Shown here: in pieces, positions 52,637 through 61,126 of the stretch
Layout of the letters: every line of letters begins with the position of its first letter
Numbering within the stretch: position 1 is the stretch's first letter
Assembly (NCBI RefSeq): GCF_003148805.1
Contig: NZ_QGGX01000005.1
Span: 124,001-188,000, forward strand
Length of the DNA: 64,000 bases
Origin: Aminobacter sp. AP02
Lineage (GTDB): Bacteria; Pseudomonadota; Alphaproteobacteria; Rhizobiales; Rhizobiaceae
Direction of reading: 5' to 3'
Notes under the pieces: model-generated
What the model was told of the DNA's origin: nothing
Seen by the model: the letters and a program-made list of their open reading frames with translations, nothing else
The model's database searches: none
Made by a program: the position numbers and the translations under genes

Positions 52637-53965
52637 ATGTCGGACAGGCTCAAAGTTACGCCCAACGATCTCAGCGCATTCTGGATGCCGTTTACCTCAA
52701 ACAGGCAGTTCAAGCAGGCGCCGCGTATGATGGTTGCGGCCAAGGATATGCACTACACGTCCAGCGACGGTCGCAAGATTCTGGATGGCACCGCAGGCCT
52801 GTGGTGCGTCAATGCCGGCCACTGCCGGCCCAAGATCACCGAGGCGATCCAGCGCCAGGCCGCCGAGCTCGACTACGCCCCGGCGTTCCAGATGGGCCAC
52901 CCGATCGTCTTCGAACTGGCGAACCGCCTCGTCGACATCGCGCCCGAGGGCATGGACCACGTCTTCTTCACCAATTCGGGTTCGGAATCGGTGGAGACCG
53001 CACTGAAGATGGCGATCGCCTATCAGCGCGTGAAGGGCGAGGGCGCACGTACCCGCCTGATCGGCCGCGAGCGTGGCTATCACGGCGTCAATTTCGGCGG
53101 CATCTCGGTCGGCGGCATCGTCACCAACCGCAAGATGTTCGGCACGCTTTTGGGCGGCGTCGACCACATGCCGCATACGCATCTTCCGGCCAAGAACTCG
53201 TTCACGCGCGGCGAACCGGAATACGGTGCCGAGCTGGCGGACGAGCTGGAACGCATCGTCACGCTGCATGACGCCTCGACCATCGCGGCCGTCATCGTCG
53301 AGCCGGTTGCTGGTTCCACCGGCGTGCTCATCCCGCCGAAGGGGTATCTGCAGAAGCTGCGCGAGATCTGCACCAAGCACGGCATCCTGTTGATCTTCGA
53401 CGAGGTGATCACCGGTTTCGGGCGTCTCGGCACGCCCTTCGCCGCTGACTATTTCGGCGTCGTTCCCGACATCATCACTACGGCCAAGGGTGTGTCCAAC
53501 GGCGTCATCCCGATGGGCGCGGTGTTCGTAAAGAAGGAAATCCACGACGCCTTCATGACCGGGCCGGAGCACCTGATCGAGTTCTTCCACGGCTACACCT
53601 ATTCGGGCAATCCGATCGCCTCGGCGGCGGCACTCGCAACCCTCGACACCTACAAGGAAGAGGGCCTGCTGACCCGTGGCGCCGAGCTTGCGTCCTACTG
53701 GGAGGATGCGCTGCATTCGCTCAAGGGCGAGCCGCACGTCATCGACATCCGCAACATCGGCCTGATCGGCGCGATCGAGTTGCAGCCCATTGCCGGCAGC
53801 CCGAGCAAGCGTGCCTTCTCGGCCTTCGTGAAGGCGTTCGAGCGCGGCGCGCTGATCCGGACCACCGGCGACATCATCGCGCTGTCGCCGCCGCTGATCA
53901 TCACCAAGGGCCAGATCAACGAGTTGATTGATCACGTCCGCGAAGTGCTGAGGATGATCGACTGA
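52637..53965 (+). CDS. Class III omega-aminotransferase, probably beta-alanine:pyruvate
   Basis: 442 residues from the ATG at 52637. It is a PLP fold-type I enzyme of class III: Lys284 in ITTAKGVSNG forms the Schiff base, Asp255 in LIFDEVITGFGRLG pairs with the PLP ring nitrogen, and TNSGSESVETALK binds phosphate. NLSAFWMPFTxNRQFK-like N-terminal residues (LSAFWMPFTSNRQF) are typical of beta-alanine-pyruvate transaminases. In this locus it would convert beta-alanine or 3-aminoisobutyrate, the end products of uracil and thymine breakdown, into semialdehydes. A RutR-like operator lies upstream. Other omega-amino acids could also be substrates. Confidence 0.92.
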   Translation: MSDRLKVTPNDLSAFWMPFTSNRQFKQAPRMMVAAKDMHYTSSDGRKILDGTAGLWCVNAGHCRPKITEAIQRQAAELDYAPAFQMGHPIVFELANRLVDIAPEGMDHVFFTNSGSESVETALKMAIAYQRVKGEGARTRLIGRERGYHGVNFGGISVGGIVTNRKMFGTLLGGVDHMPHTHLPAKNSFTRGEPEYGAELADELERIVTLHDASTIAAVIVEPVAGSTGVLIPPKGYLQKLREICTKHGILLIFDEVITGFGRLGTPFAADYFGVVPDIITTAKGVSNGVIPMGAVFVKKEIHDAFMTGPEHLIEFFHGYTYSGNPIASAAALATLDTYKEEGLLTRGAELASYWEDALHSLKGEPHVIDIRNIGLIGAIELQPIAGSPSKRAFSAFVKAFERGALIRTTGDIIALSPPLIITKGQINELIDHVREVLRMID

Positions 53966-54009
53966 AACTGCTCGCGCGTTCAAGTGGATGCGCGACACTC
54001 TAGAGCTTG

Positions 54010-54040
54010 ATCCCGGAGAGCGTTCCATGCTCTCCGGGAT
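54010..54040. repeat. Rhizobial palindromic repeat between aminotransferase and hydrolase genes
   Basis: ATCCCGGAGAGC and GCTCTCCGGGAT form a perfect 12-bp stem with 7-nt loop, preceded by TCTAGAGCTTG. The TCTAGAGC-T/A-TGATCC start is a common rhizobial intergenic repeat. No T run follows, so it acts at most as a weak stop in the 205-bp gap. Confidence 0.6.
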
Positions 54041-54170
54041 TTGCTCCAACGAACCAGGGAGTCCCGCACCATGTTGCGCGGGGCCCTTCGGCGAAAGCCA
54101 AACGAAGGAGATGCGGCGTCGGGAACCGCTGGCGTTTCCGGGCATAACAAGGAATGAGAGGACTACCGAT

Positions 54171-55421
54171 ATGGCCGCCCCAGGCGAGAATCTGCGAATC
54201 AATTCAGAGCGTTTGTGGGATTCGCTGATGGAGATGGCGAAGATTGGCCCCGGCATCGCCGGCGGCAACAATCGCCAGACCCTTACCGATGAAGACGGCG
54301 AGGGCCGCAAGCTCTTCAAGAGCTGGTGCGACGCTGCCGGGCTCGTCATGGGCATCGACGAGATGGGCACGATGTTTGCCCGCCGCGAAGGCACCGACCC
54401 CGAAGCGCTGCCTGTCTATGTCGGCAGCCATCTCGACACCCAGCCCACCGGCGGCAAGTTCGACGGCGTGCTTGGCGTGCTCGGCGGCCTCGAAGTCATT
54501 CGTACGCTCAATGATCTCGGCATCAAGACCAGGCACCCGATCGTCGTCACCAACTGGACCAACGAGGAAGGCACGCGCTTTGCGCCGGCCATGCTGGCAT
54601 CGGGCGTGTTCGCCGGCGTGCTCGAGCAGGATTTCGCCTATGCCCGCACGGACGCGCACGGCAAGCGCTTCGGCGACGAGCTGGAGCGCATCGGCTGGAA
54701 GGGCACCGAAAAGGTCGGCGCTCGCAAGATGAAGGCCTTCTTCGAGCTGCATATCGAGCAGGGGCCGATCCTCGAAGACGAAGAGATTGAAATCGGCGTC
54801 GTCACCCATGGCCAGGGCTTGAAGTGGCTGCAGGTGACGTTGACCGGCATGGAAGCGCATACCGGCTCGACGCCAATGTACAAGCGCCGCAATGCCGGCC
54901 TCGGCATGGCGCGGGTGACCGAGCTGGTGCACGAGATCGCCATGGACTACCAGCCCGACGCGGTCGGTGCCGTCGGGCACATGGAGGTCTATCCGAACTC
55001 ACGCAACATCATTGCCGGGCGCACGGTCTTCACCATCGACATCCGCTCGCCCGAGAAGGAAGTGCTCGATGCCATGGACGGGCGCATCCGCGAGGGTGTC
55101 GCGACCATCTGCGAGGCGCTGGATATCTCATATGAAATCGAGCAGGTCGGCCATTTCGACCCTGTCGCTTTCGACAAGGATTGCATCAAGGCCGTGCGTG
55201 ATGCGGCTGACCGGCTTGGCTACAGTCATCGCGACATCGTCTCGGGTGCCGGCCACGACGCCTGCTGGATCAACCGCGTGGCGCCAACGGCAATGGTTTT
55301 CTGCCCGTGCGTCGACGGGCTCAGCCACAATGAAGACGAGGAAATCTATCCCGAATGGGCCGCCGCCGGCTGCGACGTGCTGTTCCATGCGGTCCTGGAA
55401 ACAGCAGGGATCGTGGAGTGA
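54171..55421 (+). CDS. Zn-dependent N-carbamoyl-beta-alanine amidohydrolase (M20-like)
   Basis: 416 residues from the ATG at 54171; an in-frame extension back to 53988 runs across the palindromic repeat and is rejected. The M20/hydantoinase-carbamoylase motifs are His87 in VGSHLDTQPTGGKFDG, Asp98 as bridging ligand, Glu132/133 in NEEGTRFAP, and later FELHIEQGPILE and SGAGHDACWINRVAPTAM. The size and motifs match bacterial beta-ureidopropionase and N-carbamoyl-L-amino-acid hydrolase. Dihydropyrimidinase is the next gene, so the role is release of beta-alanine (or 3-aminoisobutyrate), CO2 and ammonia. Other carbamoyl amino acids could be side substrates. Confidence 0.92.
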   Translation: MAAPGENLRINSERLWDSLMEMAKIGPGIAGGNNRQTLTDEDGEGRKLFKSWCDAAGLVMGIDEMGTMFARREGTDPEALPVYVGSHLDTQPTGGKFDGVLGVLGGLEVIRTLNDLGIKTRHPIVVTNWTNEEGTRFAPAMLASGVFAGVLEQDFAYARTDAHGKRFGDELERIGWKGTEKVGARKMKAFFELHIEQGPILEDEEIEIGVVTHGQGLKWLQVTLTGMEAHTGSTPMYKRRNAGLGMARVTELVHEIAMDYQPDAVGAVGHMEVYPNSRNIIAGRTVFTIDIRSPEKEVLDAMDGRIREGVATICEALDISYEIEQVGHFDPVAFDKDCIKAVRDAADRLGYSHRDIVSGAGHDACWINRVAPTAMVFCPCVDGLSHNEDEEIYPEWAAAGCDVLFHAVLETAGIVE

Positions 55422-55451
55422 GTTTTTGGGTTCATACCCTTGCGCATCTCG

Positions 55452-55474
55452 CCTCTCCCCATCTTGGGGAGGGG
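55452..55474 (+). terminator. CTCCCC-type palindrome followed by TGTTTT
   Basis: CCTCTCCCCA and TGGGGAGGGG pair over 10 bp (one wobble) with loop TCT, then TGTTTT. It lies 30 nt after the hydrolase stop. It resembles half of a rhizobial RIME element and could also work as an intrinsic terminator. Confidence 0.5.
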
Positions 55475-55573
55475 TGTTTTGCGCTGTTCGACCTAGGGGC
55501 GGTCCTTACATGATCTGAAACACGGCCAAAGCGCTCAAAAAAGAAGCGCGGCTAGAATTGGGGAACTGAGCAT

Positions 55574-57025
55574 ATGAGCAAAGTCATCAAGAACGGCACC
55601 ATCGTCACGGCCGACCGGACGTGGAAGGCCGACGTGCTGATCCAGCATGGCAAGATCGTCGGCATCGGCGACAATCTGCATGCCGATCACGAGTTCGACG
55701 CCACCGGCTGCTACATCATGCCGGGCGGCATCGATCCGCACACCCATCTCGAAATGCCCTTCATGGGCACCTACTCAGCCGACGACTTCGAGACCGGCAC
55801 GCGCGCGGCCCTTTCGGGTGGCACCACGATGGTCGTCGATTTCTGCCTGCCGGCGCCCGGCCAGTCGCTGCTCGAAGCGCTGCAGATGTGGGACAACAAG
55901 ACCTCCAAGGCCTGCTCCGACTACTCGTTCCACATGGCGATCACCTGGTGGGGCGAGCAGGTGTTCAACGAGATGGCCCAGGTCGTCGACAAGGGCATCA
56001 CCTCGTTCAAGCACTTCATGGCCTATAAGGGCGCGCTGATGGTCGACGACGACGAGATGTATTCGTCGTTCCAGCGCTGTGCCGAGCTTGGCGCACTGCC
56101 TTTGGTGCACGCCGAAAACGGCGACGTCGTAGCCCAGCTGTCGGCTAAGCTTTTGGCCGCCGGCAACAATGGCCCGGAGGCACATGCCTATTCGCGCCCG
56201 CCGGAAGTCGAAGGCGAGGCGACCAACCGCGCCATCATGATCGCCGACATGGTCGGCAGCCCGCTTTATGTCGTGCATACCTCTTGCGAGCAGGCGCATG
56301 AGGCGATCCGCCGTGCCAGGCAGAAGGGTATGCGCGTTTATGGCGAGCCGCTGATCCAGCACCTGGTGCTCGACGAGACCGAATATTTCAACAAGGACTG
56401 GGACCATGCCGCGCGCCGGGTGATGAGCCCGCCCTTCCGCAACAAGCTGCATCAGGATTCGCTGTGGGCGGGCCTGCAGGCAGGTTCGCTGCAGGTGGTG
56501 GCGACCGACCATTGTTCGTTCACCACCGAGCAGAAGCGCAACGGCGTCGGCAATTTCACCAAGATCCCCAACGGCACCGGCGGTCTCGAAGACCGCATGC
56601 CGGTGCTGTGGACCAAGGGCGTCAACACCGGCCGCCTGACGATGAACGAGTTCGTCGCTGTGACTTCAACCAACATCGCCAAGATCCTCAACATGTACCC
56701 CAAGAAGGGGGCGATCGTTGAGGGTGCGGACGCCGACATCGTGGTTTGGGATCCCAAGCGCAAGAAGACGATCGCGGCGAAGACCCAGCAGTCGATCATC
56801 GACTACAACGTCTTCGAGGGCATCGAGGTAACCGGACTGCCGCGTTTCGTGTTCACGCGTGGCGAACTCGCCATCCAGGAGGCCGAGGTCAAGGCGCATC
56901 CCGGCCACGGCGAGTTCGTCGCTCGCGAGCCACACGCCGCGGTCAACCGGGCGCTGTCGCAGTGGAAGGAGATCACTGCGCCACGCAAGGTGGAGCGAGC
57001 CGGCATCCCGGCGACCGGGGTGTAA
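55574..57025 (+). CDS. hydA: Dihydropyrimidinase (D-hydantoinase)
   Basis: 483 residues, the usual length. The binuclear zinc ligands fall in the canonical order and spacing: His56 and His58 (DPHTHLE), carboxylated Lys146 (TSFKHFMAYK), His179 (LVHAEN), His235 (VVHTSCEQ) and Asp312 (VATDHCSF). The substrate-backbone segment is NGTGGLEDRMP. It hydrolyses 5,6-dihydrouracil/dihydrothymine to N-carbamoyl-beta-amino acids in the cytoplasm. It stands between the carbamoylase and the ABC transporter genes, in the predicted RutR locus. GGGGAACTG precedes the start. Confidence 0.96.
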   Translation: MSKVIKNGTIVTADRTWKADVLIQHGKIVGIGDNLHADHEFDATGCYIMPGGIDPHTHLEMPFMGTYSADDFETGTRAALSGGTTMVVDFCLPAPGQSLLEALQMWDNKTSKACSDYSFHMAITWWGEQVFNEMAQVVDKGITSFKHFMAYKGALMVDDDEMYSSFQRCAELGALPLVHAENGDVVAQLSAKLLAAGNNGPEAHAYSRPPEVEGEATNRAIMIADMVGSPLYVVHTSCEQAHEAIRRARQKGMRVYGEPLIQHLVLDETEYFNKDWDHAARRVMSPPFRNKLHQDSLWAGLQAGSLQVVATDHCSFTTEQKRNGVGNFTKIPNGTGGLEDRMPVLWTKGVNTGRLTMNEFVAVTSTNIAKILNMYPKKGAIVEGADADIVVWDPKRKKTIAAKTQQSIIDYNVFEGIEVTGLPRFVFTRGELAIQEAEVKAHPGHGEFVAREPHAAVNRALSQWKEITAPRKVERAGIPATGV

Positions 57026-57071
57026 CTATCTGCTGAAATCGCAGGTAATTTCCGTGTACCGAGCAGGGATG

Positions 57072-57092
57072 GCGACCGCGTCTGGCGGTCGC
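57072..57092 (+). terminator. Hairpin after the dihydropyrimidinase gene
   Basis: GCGACCGC-GTCTG-GCGGTCGC is a perfect 8-bp stem, 46 nt after the stop, without a T run. A separate palindrome TGCTGGCCAGCA is at 57121-57132. Both lie in the 179-bp gap before the ABC genes; either may regulate them. Confidence 0.35.
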
Positions 57093-57204
57093 AAGGATGG
57101 CACCGGACGACAACCGGTTCTGCTGGCCAGCAAAAACATCCCGATCAAGTGGACGCCTGCCTCATCTTCGGAGAGGATGGCATGATGTGGGGTAAAGTCG
57201 GGCA

Positions 57205-58026
57205 ATGCTCATGACAGTCAATCAAGCCACGGCGACAAGCGTCAATCAGAACGCCGTCGTCGAAGCCAGAAAGCTGGGGCTGACCTTCCAGACCAATGAC
57301 GGCCCGGTCAGGGCGCTTTCAGACGTCAACCTGACCATCAACAAGGGCGAATTCGTCTCGTTCATCGGGCCTTCCGGCTGCGGCAAGACGACGTTCCTGC
57401 GGGTGATCGCCGACCTCGAACAGCCGACGGAAGGCAAGATCTCGATCAACGGCATGACGCCGGAACAGGCGCGACAGGCGCGCGCCTATGGCTATGTCTT
57501 CCAGGCGGCGGCGCTGTTTCCGTGGCGCACCATCGAGAGCAATGTCGGGCTGCCGCTCGAGATCATCGGCCTGCCGAAAGCCGAGCAGCAAGAGCGCATC
57601 AAGCGCACGATGGACCTGGTCAATCTCACCGGCTTCGAGAAGAAATATCCCTGGCAGCTTTCGGGCGGCATGCAGCAGCGGGCATCCATTGCCCGCGCGC
57701 TCGCCTTCGATGCCGACCTTTTGCTGATGGACGAGCCGTTCGGCGCGCTCGACGAGATCGTGCGCGACCATCTCAACGAGCAATTGCTGAGGCTGTGGCG
57801 GCAGACCAACAAGACGATCTGCTTCGTCACCCACTCGATCCCCGAGGCTGTCTATCTGTCGACGCGCATCGTCGTCATGTCGCCGCGCCCGGGGCGGGTG
57901 ACCGACGTGATCGAGTCGACGCTGCCAGCGGAAAGGCCACTCGACATCCGCGAGAGCCCCGAATTCCTGGCGATCGCAGCCCGCGTCCGCGACGGGCTGC
58001 GTGCCGGCCATTCCTACGAGGACTGA
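57205..58026 (+). CDS. ABC transporter ATPase (SsuB/TauB/ThiZ type), probably pyrimidine uptake
   Basis: 273 residues (starts at 57205 or 57211). Walker A is FIGPSGCGKTTFLR, the Q-loop YVFQAAALFPWRT, the signature LSGGMQQRASIARAL, and Walker [16 protein letters not shown], with FVTHSIPEAVYLSTRIVVM at the H-loop. This is the nitrate/sulfonate/taurine-type ATPase. The following genes encode two permeases and an NMT1-type binding protein. Linkage to dihydropyrimidinase suggests import of a pyrimidine base or related ring compound. The gene context is the only support for the ligand. Confidence 0.92.
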   Translation: MLMTVNQATATSVNQNAVVEARKLGLTFQTNDGPVRALSDVNLTINKGEFVSFIGPSGCGKTTFLRVIADLEQPTEGKISINGMTPEQARQARAYGYVFQAAALFPWRTIESNVGLPLEIIGLPKAEQQERIKRTMDLVNLTGFEKKYPWQLSGGMQQRASIARALAFDADLLLMDEPFGALDEIVRDHLNEQLLRLWRQTNKTICFVTHSIPEAVYLSTRIVVMSPRPGRVTDVIESTLPAERPLDIRESPEFLAIAARVRDGLRAGHSYED

Positions 58027-58032
58027 GCCGCC

Positions 58033-58911
58033 ATGGATCGCCTCAGAGACCGGGTCGTGCCCGTCATCACCATTCTCGCGGTCATCGTGGCTGCGTGGTA
58101 CGCGTTTGCCGTCTACATGAACGCGCCGTTCCAGCGGGATCTCGACCGGCGGGCGGGCGAGACGCCGACGACGATGGAGTTCATCGGCAAGACGCTGTCG
58201 CAGCCCAAGCCGACGATGCCGGCGCCACACCAGGTGGCGCAGAACTTCTTCGAAAACACTTTTCTCCGGAAGGTCACCAGCGCGCGCAGCCTCGTCTACC
58301 ATTCGTGGGTGACGCTGTCGTCGACGCTGCTCGGCTTTACCTTCGGCACAGCGCTCGGCATCCTGATCGCCGTCGGCATCGTCCATGTCATCGCGCTCGA
58401 CCGCTCGCTGATGCCGTGGATCATCGCCTCGCAGACGATCCCGATCCTTGCGGTGGCGCCGATGATCATCGTCGTTTTGGCGGCCATCGGCATCACCGGG
58501 CTGATCCCCAAGGCGCTGATCTCGACCTATCTGTCGTTCTTCCCGGTCGCCGTCGGCATGGTGAAGGGCCTGCGCTCGCCCGATCTCATGCATCTCGACC
58601 TGATGCACACCTATAATGCCAGTGCGTCGCAGACCTTCTGGAAGCTGCGCGTGCCGGCATCGGTGCCGTTCCTGTTTGCATCGATGAAGGTGGCGGTGGC
58701 GGCGAGCCTCGTCGGTGCGATCGTCGGCGAGTTGCCGACGGGTGCGGTGGCAGGCATCGGCGCCAAGCTGCTCGCCGGCTCCTACTACAGCCAGACCATC
58801 GACATGTGGGCGGCACTCGTCGCCGGCTCGGTGGTGGCGGCGATGCTTGTGGTGCTTGTCGGGCTAGTCGGCAGGCTGGTCGAACGTTCCATGGGCGGGA
58901 GGCCGGCATGA
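58033..58911 (+). CDS. ABC transporter permease (SsuC/ThiX type), first subunit
   Basis: 292 residues. One N-terminal helix (VITILAVIVAAWYAFAVYM), then a periplasmic segment of about 75 residues, then five helices. The EAA loop is THTYNASASQTFWKLRVPASVPFLFASMKVAVAAS in part. It starts 6 bp after the ATPase, and its stop overlaps the next permease start (ATGA). It is likely half of a heterodimeric channel for pyrimidine import. Confidence 0.92.
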   Translation: MDRLRDRVVPVITILAVIVAAWYAFAVYMNAPFQRDLDRRAGETPTTMEFIGKTLSQPKPTMPAPHQVAQNFFENTFLRKVTSARSLVYHSWVTLSSTLLGFTFGTALGILIAVGIVHVIALDRSLMPWIIASQTIPILAVAPMIIVVLAAIGITGLIPKALISTYLSFFPVAVGMVKGLRSPDLMHLDLMHTYNASASQTFWKLRVPASVPFLFASMKVAVAASLVGAIVGELPTGAVAGIGAKLLAGSYYSQTIDMWAALVAGSVVAAMLVVLVGLVGRLVERSMGGRPA

Positions 58912-60041
58912 GTTTTTCCAGACTGTCCTGGCAGGTCGCGCTGGCCCTGGTGCTGTGCGCCGTGGCCATGACCACGATGCCGATGCTTGCGGCCGAGGCG
59001 GCGGCACCGATGTCGAACGGCACGTCGACGCTCGTCATCGGGCTCGTCGCCCTGAGCGCTGTCGCTTCTTTCGCCATGTTTTCGGGCGCTGCCAGTGCGG
59101 CCGTGCTTTTCATTGGCGCGCATGGGGCTGCCTGGCTGCTGATTGCGGGCATATCAGGCAATGAAGGCATGGCGCGCATGCCATACTTCCTGCTGCTGGC
59201 CGCCGCGTGGCTGCTTGCGTGGCGTTGCGTCGCCATCTTGTCGGCGCTCAAACCGCAGTCGCCGCAGGCAAAAACCTTCCTAAGGCTTTTGATCCCGGCA
59301 ATCTTCGGCGCCTGGATCCTGATCCTGTGGGAAGCGGTGACGCGCGGGGCGGGCGTTCCGTTCATCCTGTTGCCACCGCCGAGTGCCATTGCCGCGCGCA
59401 TCGGCAATTCGCTGCCTATCCTTGCCGCTGACGTGCGCCAGACGATCTTCAAGGCCGTGCTGTTCGGCTACATCGTCGGTTGCGCCTCGGGCTTCGTCGT
59501 GGCGATCCTCGCCGACCGCGTGCCGTTCCTGCGCCGAGGCCTGCTTCCGATCGGCAACATGGTGTCGGCGCTGCCGATCATCGGCGTCGCCCCGATCATG
59601 GTGATCTGGTTCGGCTTCGAGTGGCAGTCCAAGGCCGCCGTGGTCATCATCATGACGTTCTTCCCGATGCTGGTGAACACGGTGGCCGGTCTAGCCGCCT
59701 CGGGCCATATGGAGCGCGACCTGATGCGCACCTATGCGTCCAGCTACTGGCAGACGCTGTTCAAGCTCAGGCTGCCGGCTGCCGCTCCCTTCATCTTCAA
59801 CGCGTTGAAGATCAACTCCACGCTGGCGCTGATCGGTGCCATCGTCGCCGAATTCTTCGGCACGCCGATCGTCGGCATGGGCTTCCGCATCTCGACCGAG
59901 ATCGGGCGCATGAATGTCGACATGGTCTGGGCGGAGATCGCTGTTGCGGCTCTGGCCGGTTCCGTCTTCTATGGCGTGGTCGCCTTCATCGAGAGGGCCA
60001 CCACTTTCTGGCATCCGTCCGTCCGTGGTGGGCGGGCGTGA
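58908..60041 (+). CDS. ABC transporter permease (SsuC/ThiX type), second subunit with extra N-terminal helices
   Basis: 377 residues from the ATG at 58908, set by the ATGA overlap with the first permease. The C-terminal 270 residues are a normal BPD permease with EAA loop RTYASSYWQTLFKLRLPAAAPFIF. The first 110 residues add about four helices (VALALVLCAVAMTTMPMLAA, LVIGLVALSAVASFAMF, AVLFIGAHGAAWLLIAG, YFLLLAAAWLLAWRCVA). This addition is not found in single-domain SsuC-type permeases. It pairs with the shorter permease. The role of the extra segment is unknown. Confidence 0.9.
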   Translation: MSFSRLSWQVALALVLCAVAMTTMPMLAAEAAAPMSNGTSTLVIGLVALSAVASFAMFSGAASAAVLFIGAHGAAWLLIAGISGNEGMARMPYFLLLAAAWLLAWRCVAILSALKPQSPQAKTFLRLLIPAIFGAWILILWEAVTRGAGVPFILLPPPSAIAARIGNSLPILAADVRQTIFKAVLFGYIVGCASGFVVAILADRVPFLRRGLLPIGNMVSALPIIGVAPIMVIWFGFEWQSKAAVVIIMTFFPMLVNTVAGLAASGHMERDLMRTYASSYWQTLFKLRLPAAAPFIFNALKINSTLALIGAIVAEFFGTPIVGMGFRISTEIGRMNVDMVWAEIAVAALAGSVFYGVVAFIERATTFWHPSVRGGRA

Positions 60042-60092
60042 CCTGAGCTCCTTGGGCGGGGCCGCGGTCCAACTTCAGAGGGAAAAAAGAAG

Positions 60093-61067
60093 ATGAAAAG
60101 ACTGATGGTATCGTTGATGGCGGGGGCGATGTCGCTGGCCGCAGCACAGGCAGCGCTCGCCGCCGACAAGGTGACGCTGCAGCTCAAGTGGGTGACGCAG
60201 TCACAGTTCGCCGGCTACTACGTGGCCAAGGAAAAGGGCTTCTATACAGATGAAGGCCTCGACGTCGACATCAAGGCCGGCGGCCCCGACATCGCGCCGG
60301 AGCAGGTGATCGCCGGCGGTGGCGCCGACGTGATCGTCGACTGGATGGGCGGAGCGCTTGCGGCCCGCGAAAAAGGCGTAGGCCTGGTCAACATCGCACA
60401 GCCCTACAAGAAGGCCGGCATGGAACTGGTCTGCCCCAAGGACGGGCCGGTAAAGAGCGAAGCCGACTTCAAGGGCAAGACGCTGGGCGTCTGGTTCTTC
60501 GGCAACGAATATCCATTCTTCGCCTGGATGAACAAGCTCGGCCTGTCGACCGAAGGCGGGGCGGACGGCGTTACTGTGCTGAAGCAGAGCTTCGACGTGC
60601 AGCCGCTGATCCAGAAGCAGGCCGACTGCATCTCCGTCATGACCTACAATGAGTACTGGCAGCTGATCGACGCCGGCTTCAAGCCGGAAGAGCTGACGGT
60701 GTTCAACTACACCGCCATGGGCAACGACCTGCTCGAGGACGGTCTCTACGCGCTTGAAGACAAGCTCAAGGACCCGGCTTTCGAAGACAAGATGGTTCGC
60801 TTCGTGCGCGCCTCGATGAAGGGCTGGAAATATGCCGTCGACAATCCCGATGAGGCAGCCGGCATCGTCGTCGACAACGGCGGCCAGGACGAAAACCACC
60901 AGAAGCGCATGATGGGCGAAGTGGCCAAGCTGATCGACAATGCCGACGGCAAGCTGATCCCCGCCGCTTACGAGCGGACCGCCAAGGCGTTGCTCGACCA
61001 AAAGATCATCACCAAGGAGCCTTCCGGCGCCTGGACGTCGGCAATCACCGACAAGGCGATCAAGTAA
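60093..61067 (+). CDS. ABC transporter substrate-binding protein (NMT1/THI5-like), probably for pyrimidines
   Basis: 324 residues. A signal peptide (MKRLMVSLMAGAMSLAAAQA, cut after ALA-ADK) exports it to the periplasm. LQLKWVTQSQFAGYYVAKEKGFY is the start of NMT1/THI5-like proteins, which bind pyrimidine-type or sulfonate ligands. PEQVIAGGGADVIVDWMGGAL and WFFGNEYPFFAW form the pocket. Members next to dihydropyrimidinase genes are often annotated as pyrimidine-binding; the related ThiY/THI5 proteins handle hydroxymethylpyrimidine precursors. A strong terminator follows. Confidence 0.9.
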   Translation: MKRLMVSLMAGAMSLAAAQAALAADKVTLQLKWVTQSQFAGYYVAKEKGFYTDEGLDVDIKAGGPDIAPEQVIAGGGADVIVDWMGGALAAREKGVGLVNIAQPYKKAGMELVCPKDGPVKSEADFKGKTLGVWFFGNEYPFFAWMNKLGLSTEGGADGVTVLKQSFDVQPLIQKQADCISVMTYNEYWQLIDAGFKPEELTVFNYTAMGNDLLEDGLYALEDKLKDPAFEDKMVRFVRASMKGWKYAVDNPDEAAGIVVDNGGQDENHQKRMMGEVAKLIDNADGKLIPAAYERTAKALLDQKIITKEPSGAWTSAITDKAIK

Positions 61068-61092
61068 GCTCTGGACGATCGGAAACTGGAAA

Positions 61093-61114
61093 GGGGCGGG
61101 TAACCGCCCCTTTT
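61093..61114 (+). terminator. Intrinsic terminator ending the pyrimidine locus
   Basis: GGGGCGG-GTAA-CCGCCCC is a perfect 7-bp stem followed by TTTT, 26 nt after the binding-protein stop and 13 nt before the convergent GT39 gene end. It is the best terminator in the window. Confidence 0.85.
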
Positions 61115-61126
61115 GCTTGTGCGGGA

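Noticed and set aside
53988-54170. Longer N-terminus for the carbamoyl-beta-alanine hydrolase
   Set aside because: The added stretch is translated palindromic repeat and has no family similarity; the family begins at the ATG at 54171.
60042-60092. TPP riboswitch before the THI5-like binding protein
   Set aside because: The 51-bp gap is too short and lacks the conserved CTGAGA and ACC-TGATC type elements; no thi gene adjoins.
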